Source of the DNA: Flavimaricola sp.
GTDB lineage: Bacteria; Pseudomonadota; Alphaproteobacteria; Rhodobacterales; Rhodobacteraceae
Assembly: GCA_023300365.1 (NCBI GenBank)
Contig: JALZWD010000050.1
Coordinates: 1-9,143, forward strand
Reading direction: 5' to 3'
DNA: 9,143 nucleotides
The translations under genes and the position numbers were made by a program. This document shows positions 1 through 7,200 of the stretch, piece by piece. Under the pieces are notes generated by a model. That model had not been told where the DNA came from, searched no databases, and saw nothing but the letters and a program-made list of their open reading frames with translations. Within the stretch, counting starts at the first letter, position 1. Each line of letters starts with the position of its first letter.

Positions 1-2
1 TA

Positions 3-146
3 ATACTAAAGAACATGGCCCGCTCGGAGGTTTCTTATAGCGAGGTAAACGGCGACGTTTTGCTTGATCTTGATGGCAACACCTCAATCCGGTTTGAGGG
101 TCTGGCGGCTGATTTGTCCGCAGAGACTTGGGGCGTGCTTTTTTAA
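3..146 (+). CDS. C-terminal tail of a probable RTX-type (type I-secreted) protein, partial
   Basis: An open frame enters from the left edge and ends at TAA 144-146, giving 47 residues that end GLAADLSAETWGVLF. The rest of the gene lies outside the window. The tail has a short acidic beta-strand pattern (GDVLLDLDGNTSIRFEGL), then a 'DLSAxxW' turn and a hydrophobic last four residues. This resembles the end of haemolysin-type calcium-binding (RTX) proteins of Rhodobacterales, which typically finish with something like VxLxGVxLADLSADDFxF and carry an uncleaved C-terminal signal for type I (ABC transporter) export. No GGxGxDxLx nonapeptide repeat is visible in the part available, so the family call is inferred from the tail alone. 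The ATG at 15 is not favoured as a start because the frame is open upstream of it. The gene is convergent with hslU, with a hairpin terminator between them. Confidence 0.5.
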   Translation: MLKNMARSEVSYSEVNGDVLLDLDGNTSIRFEGLAADLSAETWGVLF

Positions 147-158
147 TATATAAAACCT

Positions 159-188
159 ATGGGGCCGGTCAAAAAGGTCCGGCCCCAT
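159..188 (-). terminator. Intrinsic terminator of hslU, possibly bidirectional
   Basis: A perfect 10-bp GC-rich stem pairs 159-168 (ATGGGGCCGG) with 179-188 (CCGGCCCCAT) around a 10-nt loop. Read on the minus strand, the hairpin begins 22 nt after the hslU stop codon and is followed by AGGTTTTATATATTAAAA, a T-rich tail typical of a Rho-independent terminator. On the plus strand the hairpin follows the RTX-like gene by 12 nt but is followed by GTCCAACC, so plus-strand termination would lack a U-tract and is less certain. Confidence 0.75.
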
Positions 189-203
189 GTCCAACCTTGG
201 ACA
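188..203. repeat. Short inverted repeat next to the hslU terminator
   Basis: TGTCCAA (188-194) and TTGGACA (197-203) are perfect reverse complements separated by two bases. The element sits between the hslU stop codon and the large terminator stem. It could form a small second hairpin at the 3' end of the hslU transcript. The arms are short and chance occurrence is possible. Confidence 0.3.
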
Positions 204-209
204 CTCAAA

Positions 210-1517
210 TCAGAGGACGTAACGGCTCAAATCCGTGCTCCGAGCCAGCTCCCCTAGATGCTCCTCCACAAAGGCCGCATCGATCGTGATTTCATCCCCC
301 GCCCGATCTGGCGCGTTGAATGACAGGTCCTCGAATACCCGTTCAATCACCGTATAGAGCCTGCGCGCGCCGATATTTTCGACCGCCTCATTCACTTCGG
401 CCGCAATCTTGGCCAGCGCCGCGATCCCGGTTTTCTCAAAGGTCACGACAACCTCTTCGGTTTTCATAAGCGCCGTATATTGTAACGTCAGAGCATTGTC
501 CGTTTCGGTCAAAATCCGCACGAAGTCTTCCTCGGTCAGCGCCCGCAGTTCTACGCGGATTGGAAGGCGCCCTTGAAGTTCGGGCAGCAAATCTGACGGT
601 TTGGCGACGTGAAACGCACCGCTTGCGATGAACAAGATATGGTCGGTTTTGATTGACCCATGTTTGGTGGAAACTGTCGTCCCCTCGATCAAAGGCAGCA
701 GGTCGCGCTGAACCCCTTCGCGGCTTACATCCGCGCCGCGCCGCTCGGAGCCTGCGGCAACCTTGTCGATCTCATCCAAGAACACGATCCCGTTTTGCTC
801 AACCGCCTCGAGGGCGGCCTTGCTGACGGTTTCGTCATCCAGCAGCTTGTCTGCCTCATCCGCGATTAGCGCGTCATAACTTTGCGCGACGGTCATCTTC
901 TTTTTGACGGTCCGTCCCCCCATCGCTTTGCCAAAGATATCGCCGAGGTTCATCATCCCACCCATACCGCCGGGTTGTCCGGGGATTTCCATGCCGCCGA
1001 GTGGATTGGAGGTGTCTGTTAGCTCAAGCTCGATCACCGTGTCATCGAGTTCACCCGACTTAAGCTTTTTGCGGAACATCTCGCGGGTTTGCTCGCGGGC
1101 ATCCTCGCCTGCGATTGCGGCGACGACACGTTCTTCGGCGGCTTCATGGGCGCGGGTTTTCACGTCCTCGCGCATATGCTCGCGGGTTTCGATAATCGCG
1201 GCTTCCATCAGGTCGCGGATGATTTGTTCAACGTCACGGCCCACGTACCCTACTTCGGTAAATTTGGTCGCCTCGACTTTGATGAACGGCGCGCGGGCCA
1301 GCTTGGCGAGGCGGCGGGAGATTTCGGTTTTGCCGACACCTGTGGGCCCGATCATTAGAATATTTTTGGGATAGACCTCGTCGCGCAGATCATCGCCCAA
1401 TTGTTTGCGCCGCCACCGATTGCGCAAGGCGACGGCCACGGCGCGCTTGGCATCGTTTTGGCCGATGATGAACCGGTCGAGTTCCGAGACAATTTCACGG
1501 GGGGTTAGGTCAGTCAT
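210..1517 (-). CDS. hslU: ATP-dependent protease ATPase subunit HslU (ClpY)
   Basis: HslU is the AAA+ unfoldase of the cytoplasmic HslVU protease: its hexamers unfold substrates and feed them into the HslV chamber. The 435-aa protein matches the family length (about 435-445 aa). Visible motifs are Walker A GPTGVGKT (57-64), the pore loop GYVGRD (90-95), an inserted I-domain (roughly 108-235) with a Gly/Met-rich segment near 175-190, Walker B IVFLDEID (244-251), a sensor-1 region FIASGAFH, the arginine-finger segment ELQGRLPIR, and sensor 2 GARRLY (383-388). The C-terminus is DLSRYVL, close to the canonical tail that docks into HslV and activates it. I chose ATG 1517 over the in-frame TTG 1523 because AAAGG (1527-1531) lies 9 nt upstream of the ATG but only 3 nt upstream of the TTG. 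It follows the membrane-protein gene by 12 nt, so it is probably cotranscribed with it. hslV is not adjacent. Confidence 0.97.
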   Translation of the reverse strand: MTDLTPREIVSELDRFIIGQNDAKRAVAVALRNRWRRKQLGDDLRDEVYPKNILMIGPTGVGKTEISRRLAKLARAPFIKVEATKFTEVGYVGRDVEQIIRDLMEAAIIETREHMREDVKTRAHEAAEERVVAAIAGEDAREQTREMFRKKLKSGELDDTVIELELTDTSNPLGGMEIPGQPGGMGGMMNLGDIFGKAMGGRTVKKKMTVAQSYDALIADEADKLLDDETVSKAALEAVEQNGIVFLDEIDKVAAGSERRGADVSREGVQRDLLPLIEGTTVSTKHGSIKTDHILFIASGAFHVAKPSDLLPELQGRLPIRVELRALTEEDFVRILTETDNALTLQYTALMKTEEVVVTFEKTGIAALAKIAAEVNEAVENIGARRLYTVIERVFEDLSFNAPDRAGDEITIDAAFVEEHLGELARSTDLSRYVL

Positions 1518-1529
1518 GGTCAAAGGCCT

Positions 1530-2603
1530 TTAATGAGCTGGCGGAAGATAATTGCGGAGGCCACCCAAGGGCAGCAGATTGAGGATCACCGCGCGGATAC
1601 GCTCCCAAAACGCGCCGAGCAAGAGCAGGAAGACGCCCAGTGCGAGGATAAGCACGAACGCCCCTTCGGACGCCGCATCGCTTGAGAGCGTGGTGACGAC
1701 AACAACCGTGTAGCCAATCGCCGTGAGCAAGAACGAGCGTCGGTCAATTGCGATGGCAACAATGGCAAAGAGCGCGAGCGCCAAGATCAAAACCAGCATC
1801 GCGCCCGTTGTGTCGGAAGACAGCAGGGACAAGGCGATCGTGTTTATAATCGCGGGAGCCGCGACAACGTGGAGCCAGAACCCTTGGGCCGAGCGGCGGG
1901 TGACGCGGTTGGGATCGGACCCATCAAACACCATGGCCAGCGCAAAAACCGCGATGCCCAAAGCGAGGGTTATCCAAGCGAAGCGCCCTTGGCCTGAGAA
2001 GGTGAAGATGTCTTGAACACTGCTGGGTGTGCCAGCCTGAGTTGCCGCAGCGATAAGGGCCGTGGCAAATAGGCCGAGGGCCATGATGGCCATAGCGAAG
2101 GGGACCTTGAAGCGGAGCCAATAGAGGAAAACGGCCACCACCGAGAGCATGCCGGGAAGGACGAGGCTTGAGAAGTCTTCTTGGGCGATCATAAAGACCT
2201 GTGCGAAATATTGGCCAAGCCCAAAAGCGGCGGTTCCGGTGAACATGACCGTGAGCAATATCGCGGGGCCAATCATACGGCGGCGGCGGATGAAATATTC
2301 GGACAACAGCCAAACAAGTCCGGCGCTTACGGCGGACATCAGAAGCGCTGTGCGTTGCAGGGATCCCACTTGATCCACAAGAATCCAGCCCGCAATACCG
2401 GCCCATCCGGTTGAAAGGATCATCAGGCCGACCATAATGAAGATCTCGTTGAAGCCGCGAAACAGCTCAAAGGGTTCATCGCCAATGGCAAGGTTTTCGC
2501 GCGCGCCCGTGCGGCTGTGGGCAAGGGCGGTTAGAGATGCCGCTTGCTTTTCTGTAAGGATGCCCGCCCCGACCGAGGCGCGAAGGTCGTCTTTGTCGAT
2601 CAT
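1530..2603 (-). CDS. Polytopic inner-membrane protein, DUF2157-like
   Basis: This is a 357-aa integral membrane protein of unknown function. The soluble N-terminus (about 1-50) holds a short helical segment, DDLRASVGAGILTEKQAASL, resembling the start of DUF2157-type membrane proteins, in which a 'G-I-(L/I)-(S/T)-x-x-Q-A' motif precedes the membrane part. After it I count about ten hydrophobic segments, roughly 52-76, 84-104, 111-134, 147-163, 167-188, 208-227, 242-262, 267-286, 290-306 and 314-333, ending in a short basic/proline tail. The RRRR at 106-109 suggests a cytoplasmic loop. No catalytic motif or transporter signature is recognisable. I chose ATG 2603 because AAAAGGA lies upstream with a 6-nt spacer; a longer frame from 2660 has no comparable site. 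Its TAA overlaps the hslU Shine-Dalgarno, which implies cotranscription and perhaps translational coupling with hslU. The DUF2157 assignment is from memory of the family and is moderate. Confidence 0.8.
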   Translation of the reverse strand: MIDKDDLRASVGAGILTEKQAASLTALAHSRTGARENLAIGDEPFELFRGFNEIFIMVGLMILSTGWAGIAGWILVDQVGSLQRTALLMSAVSAGLVWLLSEYFIRRRRMIGPAILLTVMFTGTAAFGLGQYFAQVFMIAQEDFSSLVLPGMLSVVAVFLYWLRFKVPFAMAIMALGLFATALIAAATQAGTPSSVQDIFTFSGQGRFAWITLALGIAVFALAMVFDGSDPNRVTRRSAQGFWLHVVAAPAIINTIALSLLSSDTTGAMLVLILALALFAIVAIAIDRRSFLLTAIGYTVVVVTTLSSDAASEGAFVLILALGVFLLLLGAFWERIRAVILNLLPLGGLRNYLPPAH

Positions 2604-2622
2604 CTTCTGTCCTTTTGATGAG

Positions 2623-2649
2623 CTATAGTTAAGCGTTGACGCGCCCAAG
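2623..2649 (-). promoter_or_regulatory. Weak promoter candidate for the membrane protein-hslU operon
   Basis: In the 166-bp divergent region, the minus strand reads CTTGGG (revcomp of 2644-2649), a 15-nt spacer, then CTATAG (2623-2628), just upstream of the ribosome binding site at about 2610-2616. The CTTG start recalls alphaproteobacterial RpoH -35 elements, but the rest fits only loosely and the implied 5' leader would be very short. I could not find a convincing promoter for the divergent DM13 gene in the same region. Confidence 0.2.
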
Positions 2650-2769
2650 TTGAAGGCCAAGGCGGAAAGAACCGCTAAATGACATCTTTATCACAAAGCT
2701 GTGCAGCAAATAGGCGCGGCAGCGTGGAACGATTAGGGTGAAGCCATACAGTCTGAAATGGAGAATCAA

Positions 2770-3135
2770 ATGGACCGTCGTACTTTTGTTACCGCCCTTG
2801 CAGCAACCGCTGCTGCCCCTGCTTTTGCCGGAGGCCATGGACGCATTTTTAATTTTGTTGGGATCAACAACCACACAGTGACCGGTCGTGCCGAAATTGT
2901 TGGCACAACAGTGCACCTGCTTGATGACTTCCGTTTTGATGGCGCGCCTGATCCGAAGATCGCATTGGGCCGTGATGGCACATATGATCCCGCGACCTTG
3001 AGCGGTCTTTTGACGAACTTTAGCGGTTCATCGTCGTTTGAATTGCCTGCTGGCATTGACCCTGCCCAATATAACGAGGTTTGGGTTTGGTGTGAGCAGT
3101 TTAACGTAGGACTTGCGATCGCTTCGGAAGCTTAA
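2770..3135 (+). CDS. Small exported protein with a single DM13 domain
   Basis: The 121-aa product starts [20 protein letters not shown], a signal peptide with a twin-arginine-like RRTFV motif, a short hydrophobic Ala-rich core and an AFA cleavage site near residue 20, so export by Tat is plausible. The remaining ~100 residues fit the DM13 domain (also called 'electron transfer DM13'): [30 protein letters not shown] opening strands, then '[28 protein letters not shown]'-type ending with the family's invariant WC in '[10 protein letters not shown]'. DM13 is predicted to be redox-related from its conserved Cys and its links to DOMON and cytochrome domains; no biochemical role can be read from this sequence. 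I chose ATG 2770 because GGAG (2760-2763) lies 6 nt upstream; ATG 2758 has no good site. The gene points against its neighbours, and its stop codon shares bases with that of hslV. A hand count over 2821-3120 gives about 51% GC, lower than sampled neighbouring lines (55-62%). Confidence 0.85.
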   Translation: MDRRTFVTALAATAAAPAFAGGHGRIFNFVGINNHTVTGRAEIVGTTVHLLDDFRFDGAPDPKIALGRDGTYDPATLSGLLTNFSGSSSFELPAGIDPAQYNEVWVWCEQFNVGLAIASEA

Positions 3136-3686
3136 ATTTCCTCGACCGTTAGATTGCCGTTGGTATAGACACATATATCAGCGGCAATCGCCATCGCCGC
3201 GCGAGCGACCTCTTGTGCGGATTTATCGGTGTCCATCATCGCGCGACCAGCCGCGAGGGCATAATTGCCACCGGACCCAATTGCGGTGACGTCGTGTTCT
3301 GGTTCGAGAACATCGCCAGCGCCCGTGATCACCAACAGCTCTTTGCCATCCGAAACGATCAGCATTGCCTCGAGTTTTTGCAGGTATTTGTCGGTACGCC
3401 AGTCTTTGGCAAGCTCAACACTGGCGCGGGCCAGTTGGCCGGGGGAGGCTTCGAGTTTCTTTTCAAGGCGTTCAAGCAGAGTGAAGGCGTCGGCGGTTGA
3501 CCCGGCAAATCCGCAGATCACATCCATGCCACCCGGAGACAGGCGGCGCACCTTGCGCGCGGTGCCTTTGATCACGGTTTGGCCAAGGCTGACCTGACCG
3601 TCACCGGCGATCACAACCTTACCGTTTTTGCGCACACCGATGATGGTGGTGCCGTGCCAGCCGGGGAAATCGTCTTTTTTGGCCAT
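3132..3686 (-). CDS. hslV: ATP-dependent protease peptidase subunit HslV (ClpQ)
   Basis: HslV is the threonine peptidase of HslVU, a two-hexamer-ring chamber related to proteasome beta subunits, working in the cytoplasm with HslU. The 184-aa precursor has a 12-residue propeptide ending GWHG, then the TTIIGV start of the mature chain. Thr13 is the catalytic nucleophile (Thr1 of the mature enzyme). Asp29 (in AGDGQ), Lys45 (in GTARKVRR) and Ser138 (in GSGGNYA) fall at the positions corresponding to active-site residues Asp17, Lys33 and about Ser125 of the mature family members, so the enzyme should be active. The ATG at 3686 has GGAG upstream with an 8-nt spacer. A heat-shock promoter candidate lies just before the gene. 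The stop TAA overlaps the stop of the convergent DM13 gene, leaving no space for a terminator. Unusually, hslU is not directly downstream but lies beyond two intervening genes. Confidence 0.97.
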   Translation of the reverse strand: MAKKDDFPGWHGTTIIGVRKNGKVVIAGDGQVSLGQTVIKGTARKVRRLSPGGMDVICGFAGSTADAFTLLERLEKKLEASPGQLARASVELAKDWRTDKYLQKLEAMLIVSDGKELLVITGAGDVLEPEHDVTAIGSGGNYALAAGRAMMDTDKSAQEVARAAMAIAADICVYTNGNLTVEEI

Positions 3687-3714
3687 GGGATCAGCTCCGT
3701 TTGGTTTGGTTTAT

Positions 3715-3743
3715 ATATGCGGGCGCAGGGCCGTGCGTGCAAG
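3715..3743 (-). promoter_or_regulatory. Heat-shock (sigma-32/RpoH-like) promoter candidate for hslV
   Basis: On the minus strand, CTTGCAC (revcomp of 3737-3743) is followed after 14 nt by CCGCATAT (revcomp of 3715-3722). The RpoH consensus known from E. coli is CTTGAAA, 11-16 nt, CCCCATNT, so the match is 5 of 7 and 7 of 8. The -10 is about 28 nt upstream of the hslV ATG, with the ribosome binding site in between. It lies downstream of the trxA terminator, so hslV probably starts its own transcript here. HslVU is a known RpoH-controlled protease in other proteobacteria, which fits. An overlapping sigma-70 reading (TTGCAC with a TATATA/CATATA -10) is also possible. Confidence 0.5.
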
Positions 3744-3761
3744 TGGGGGAGAGTGGACACG

Positions 3762-3789
3762 AAAAAGGCGCCCACGGGTGGGGCGCCTT
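3762..3789 (-). terminator. Intrinsic terminator of trxA
   Basis: A 9-bp stem pairs 3765-3773 (AAGGCGCCC) with 3781-3789 (GGGCGCCTT) around a 7-nt loop. On the minus strand the hairpin begins 22 nt after the trxA stop and runs straight into a T-tract (complement of A3762-A3766), the standard form of a Rho-independent terminator. It closes the trxA transcript and separates it from hslV. Confidence 0.8.
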
Positions 3790-3811
3790 GATCGGTGTTG
3801 TCGAAGAGAGT

Positions 3812-4132
3812 TTAGATGGATTCTTTGATCCAGCCATCAAGCGCGGCTTTTGGTGCTGCACCTGTTTTGTTTGAAACAACTTCGCCGCCTTTGAACATGA
3901 ACAGCGCAGGAATGCCGCGCACGCCCATTTGAGCGGGGGAATTGGGGTTTTCGTCAACGTTGACTTTGACGATTTTGACCTTGCCATCATATTCGGCGGC
4001 GAGCTCTTCCAAAGCTGGGCCGATTTGTTTGCAAGGGCCGCACCACTCGGCCCAGAAATCCACAACAACGGGGATATCAGACTGGCGGACTTCGGCGTCG
4101 AAGGTGGCATCGGTTACGGCAACGGTGGCCAT
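3812..4132 (-). CDS. trxA: Thioredoxin (TrxA)
   Basis: This is a 106-aa single-domain cytoplasmic thioredoxin that reduces protein disulfides and is recycled by NADPH-thioredoxin reductase. The active site is WCGPCK, with Cys31 and Cys34. The buried Asp25 (VVVDFWAEW) and the cis-proline Pro75 (RGIPALFMF) are in the expected places, and the chain ends in the usual amphipathic helix. Length matches the roughly 105-110 aa of bacterial Trx1. I chose ATG 4132 (MATVAV) over ATG 4138, because AAGGAG sits 7 nt upstream of the former and only about 2 nt upstream of the latter. It follows addA on the same strand by 77 nt with no hairpin terminator between them, so it may receive read-through from addBA. 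A separate promoter candidate also lies in that gap. A strong terminator follows. Confidence 0.97.
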   Translation of the reverse strand: MATVAVTDATFDAEVRQSDIPVVVDFWAEWCGPCKQIGPALEELAAEYDGKVKIVKVNVDENPNSPAQMGVRGIPALFMFKGGEVVSNKTGAAPKAALDGWIKESI

Positions 4133-4177
4133 GGGCATTCTCCTTGGGAGGGATACTTTAACTAGTGTCAGTGCACA

Positions 4178-4206
4178 GAGCTAGGCACGATACCTGCGGG
4201 CGTCAA
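4178..4206 (-). promoter_or_regulatory. Possible sigma-70 promoter for trxA
   Basis: In the addA-trxA gap the minus strand reads TTGACG (revcomp of 4201-4206; 5 of 6 to the -35 consensus), exactly 17 nt, then TAGCTC (revcomp of 4178-4183), a poor -10. The -35 lies just past the addA stop and the leader would be about 40 nt. The weak -10 keeps confidence low. Confidence 0.3.
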
Positions 4207-4209
4207 GGT

Positions 4210-7200
4210 CTAGGTCGCGCGAGTGAGAGCATTTGATATAAGTGGTGCGGGCATTGGCATCAGTGTGGCCGTGGCCGTCCATAAGATCGCCGTCTTAATC
4301 TCGTGGTTGGGCCAGACCCGTTCTAGCATTGCGTGGTAGGCCCCCATTTGCCGCAAAAGCCCTTCGGGGGTCTCTTGGGGTGTTGTGGGGACGATTCGGT
4401 TTGATTTGTAATCAATCGCGGTGACCGTATCCCCATCGACGATCAAACGGTCAATCGCGCCGTGCAGCCGCCCCAAGTGAGGCAGGTCGGCGGTGATCTC
4501 GACTTCGGATAAGGAATGGGGGGCAAAGATATCCGCAAGGTGCGGTGCCGCAAGGAGCCCAAGGGTGTCGGCAATCATCTCGGAAATGCCCGATAAACCA
4601 GCCGCCTGAGACGATTGGGCCAGCGCGGTCGCTGTTTCCAGCTGTTTATCAGGCGAGATGCCCGGCAAGTGTTCGAGCAACAGGTGGATGAATGTGCCGC
4701 GGTCCATGGCCTCGTCGGCTCGGGTCTCGTCGGTTTCGCCGGGCAGGGCCTTGGGCCCGCCAAGATCGGAGGGGCTTTTGGTTTCGGCGGCGATATCGTG
4801 TTGGGGTAGGATCGGAAAATCCGATTGCGCGGCGATGACCGCAGCCTTGGGCGCCTGCGTCTCTTGGTGGGTGCCCGAATTCCAATCGCCGGTGCCGTAT
4901 CGTTTGCCGGGGCCAGAGGGGAAGGTGGTGTCGGTTTGCCCCAAATGGTTTAAACCAGCGGCGATCATGTCGTGCCAACTATACGCGTCTTTGTTGTTCT
5001 TAACCTCAACGCCGCACACAATGAGCCAGCTTTCTGCGCGGGTCATCGCAACATAAAGCAGACGACGGCGTTCTTCTTCTTGTTTGGTGCGGCGTGCGTC
5101 TTTGAGGGTTTGCATCTTGTGCGGCGTATCGGCGCTTTTGGTGGACCAATGCAGCATGTCGTCGGCGTCGAGCAAAAGATCTGCGCTGGGCTGTTTGCGT
5201 TTGCCGGTATCGGGAAGGAAAACGATTGGTGCCTCGAGGCCTTTGGCGCCATGAACTGTCATGACGCGAATGCGGTCTTCGGCGCTGTCGAGTTGGCGTT
5301 TGATCTCGAGGTCGCCCGCCTGCATCCATTCAAGAAACCCTGTGAGGCCGGGGATGGCGGAAGATTCGTATCCCAAAGCTTGGGACAAAAGCGCGTCGAT
5401 GCCGTCTTCGGCCTCGGACCCCAAACGCGCCAGCAGGCGGCGGCGGCCGTCGTGGCGCGTGAGCAGGCGATTGATGAGGTCGTAGGGGCGCATGAAATCG
5501 GACTGTTTGCGCAAATCGTCCAATATTTCGCGCGTCTGGGGATGTGCATCGCTGTTGCGCAGTGCCGTCCATAGATAGACGCCTTTGGCGCGGGATTGGG
5601 CGAGGGAATAGAGATCTTGTTCAGACCAGCCAAACAGAGGCGAGCGCAGTGCCTCGGCCAAGCTAAGATCGTCTTCGGCGAGGGCGAGGAAGCGGAGAAG
5701 CGACGTGATGTCCTTGACCGCAAGCTCTGCGCCGACCTTGAGCCTGTCTGCGCCAGCGATGTTTAACTTGGCGGCCTTGCAGGCGCGGATGATTTCGCCA
5801 AACAAATCAGAGCGCCGCTGAACGAGGATCAGAACGTCGCCCTCGGTGATGGGCCGGTGGTTGTAGGTGCCGGTGTGGCCGTTCTCGACGGGGATGGTGT
5901 CCTCGCGGATCATCCGCTTAATCTCGCATGCGATCATCTGGGCGAGGCGCACATTGACGTCCTGCTCACTGACGGTGTCGATGGGGGCGGTCCAATCAAA
6001 TTCGTCTTTGGGGTCTTCTGTTTGTTCGAGCACTGGCCAAATATCCACCCGGCCGGGCATGTCGGATTTAAACGCGCGGTGGGGCGTGTCGTCCCATTCG
6101 AAATCGGTGTGTTCGCCGCGAAAGACCGTGTCGACGGCGTTTAAGATTGCCGAAGACGAGCGAAAGGAGTGCTCAAGCTCGAGCGTATTGAGGGCCTGAC
6201 CTACGTGGCCAAGGCCCGTGTCAAAATGATCGCGCATTTTGTCAAAGCCCGCGGGATCGGCACCTTGGAAGGAATAGATTGATTGTTTTTTATCGCCCAC
6301 AACAAAGATGGTGCGTGCACGATCGTCGCCAGCCCCGATCCCGGCAGAGAACTCCTGGGCAAGGCTGCTGATGACCTCCCACTGGATGGGGCTGGTGTCT
6401 TGGGCCTCGTCGACCAGAATATGATCGATGCCGCCATCAAGCCGGAATAAGACCCATTGCGCCACGTCAGATTTGCCAAGGAGCGTGCGGGCATTGCGGA
6501 TGAGATCATCAAAATCAAGTAGGCCACGGGCAAGTTTTGCGGCCTCGTAGCGGGCAATAAAGCTGGTGGCGAAAGCATACAGGGCACGGGTGCGCGCAAA
6601 GGCTTTGAGGGAACGCTCAAGATTATGCGCCTGTTCCACACGGTCCATCCAATCATGCAGGCTTTGGGTGGCATCCCCAAGGGCCTCGACCGCTTTGGTA
6701 TGATTGGATTGTGGAAAGTTAACGGATTTTGACTGGCCGAATTTGTCGCCGGATTGATAGAGGAACTCTTTGCACAGCGCGTGATATGTCGACAGGTCTG
6801 GTGCATCAAAGGGCAAGGCCGTGAGCCGCTGTGCAAATCCTGTGTAGGTTTTGGATTGGCCGCAGAAGGCCTCTTTGACTGCGTCGGCTGTCGCTTTATC
6901 GGCACTTTCGATCGCGCCGTTTATCACATCGGCCAAACCTGTTTTGGGACCAAGTTCGTAGATACGGCGAAGATCATTATCGGTGGTGTTGCCGGTGAAA
7001 AAATCCCGCTTGTTCGCGATTGCTTGCAGCAGGCGGTCGAGGCCCTCGTCGGAGACGTGTCCGGCAATGCCCGCCACCAACGCGGGTGCCTCGATGGACA
7101 TTTGGTCAACGATTTCGCTGCGCAGTTGCGCGGCCTGTTGGTCTTCCATTTCTTTGAACTGCGGGCTGATCTTGGCCTCAAGCGGGAAGCGGCGCAGCAG

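Noticed and set aside
1518..1523. TTG start for hslU two codons upstream of the ATG
   Set aside because: The AAAGG site is only 3 nt from the TTG but 9 nt from the ATG at 1517, and the family normally begins MTDLTPREI.
2726..2756. RpoE/ECF-like promoter GGAAC...TCTGA upstream of the DM13 gene
   Set aside because: The gap is 21 nt between GGAAC and TCTGA, longer than the known spacing of about 16-18, and the start would fall almost on the ribosome binding site.
2629..2916. Minus-strand frame across the divergent region and the start of the DM13 gene
   Set aside because: It overlaps a well-supported signal peptide and DM13 coding region on the other strand and its product resembles nothing known.
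3121..3131. Mini-hairpin GCTT-CGG-AAGC followed by TTAAATTT at the end of the DM13 gene, considered as a terminator
   Set aside because: The stem is only 4 bp with a 3-nt loop and the tail is interrupted by A residues; too weak to call.
4972..5574. 200-codon plus-strand open frame opposite addA
   Set aside because: It is antisense to conserved AddA helicase sequence, has no recognisable domain and is the expected shadow of a GC-rich gene.
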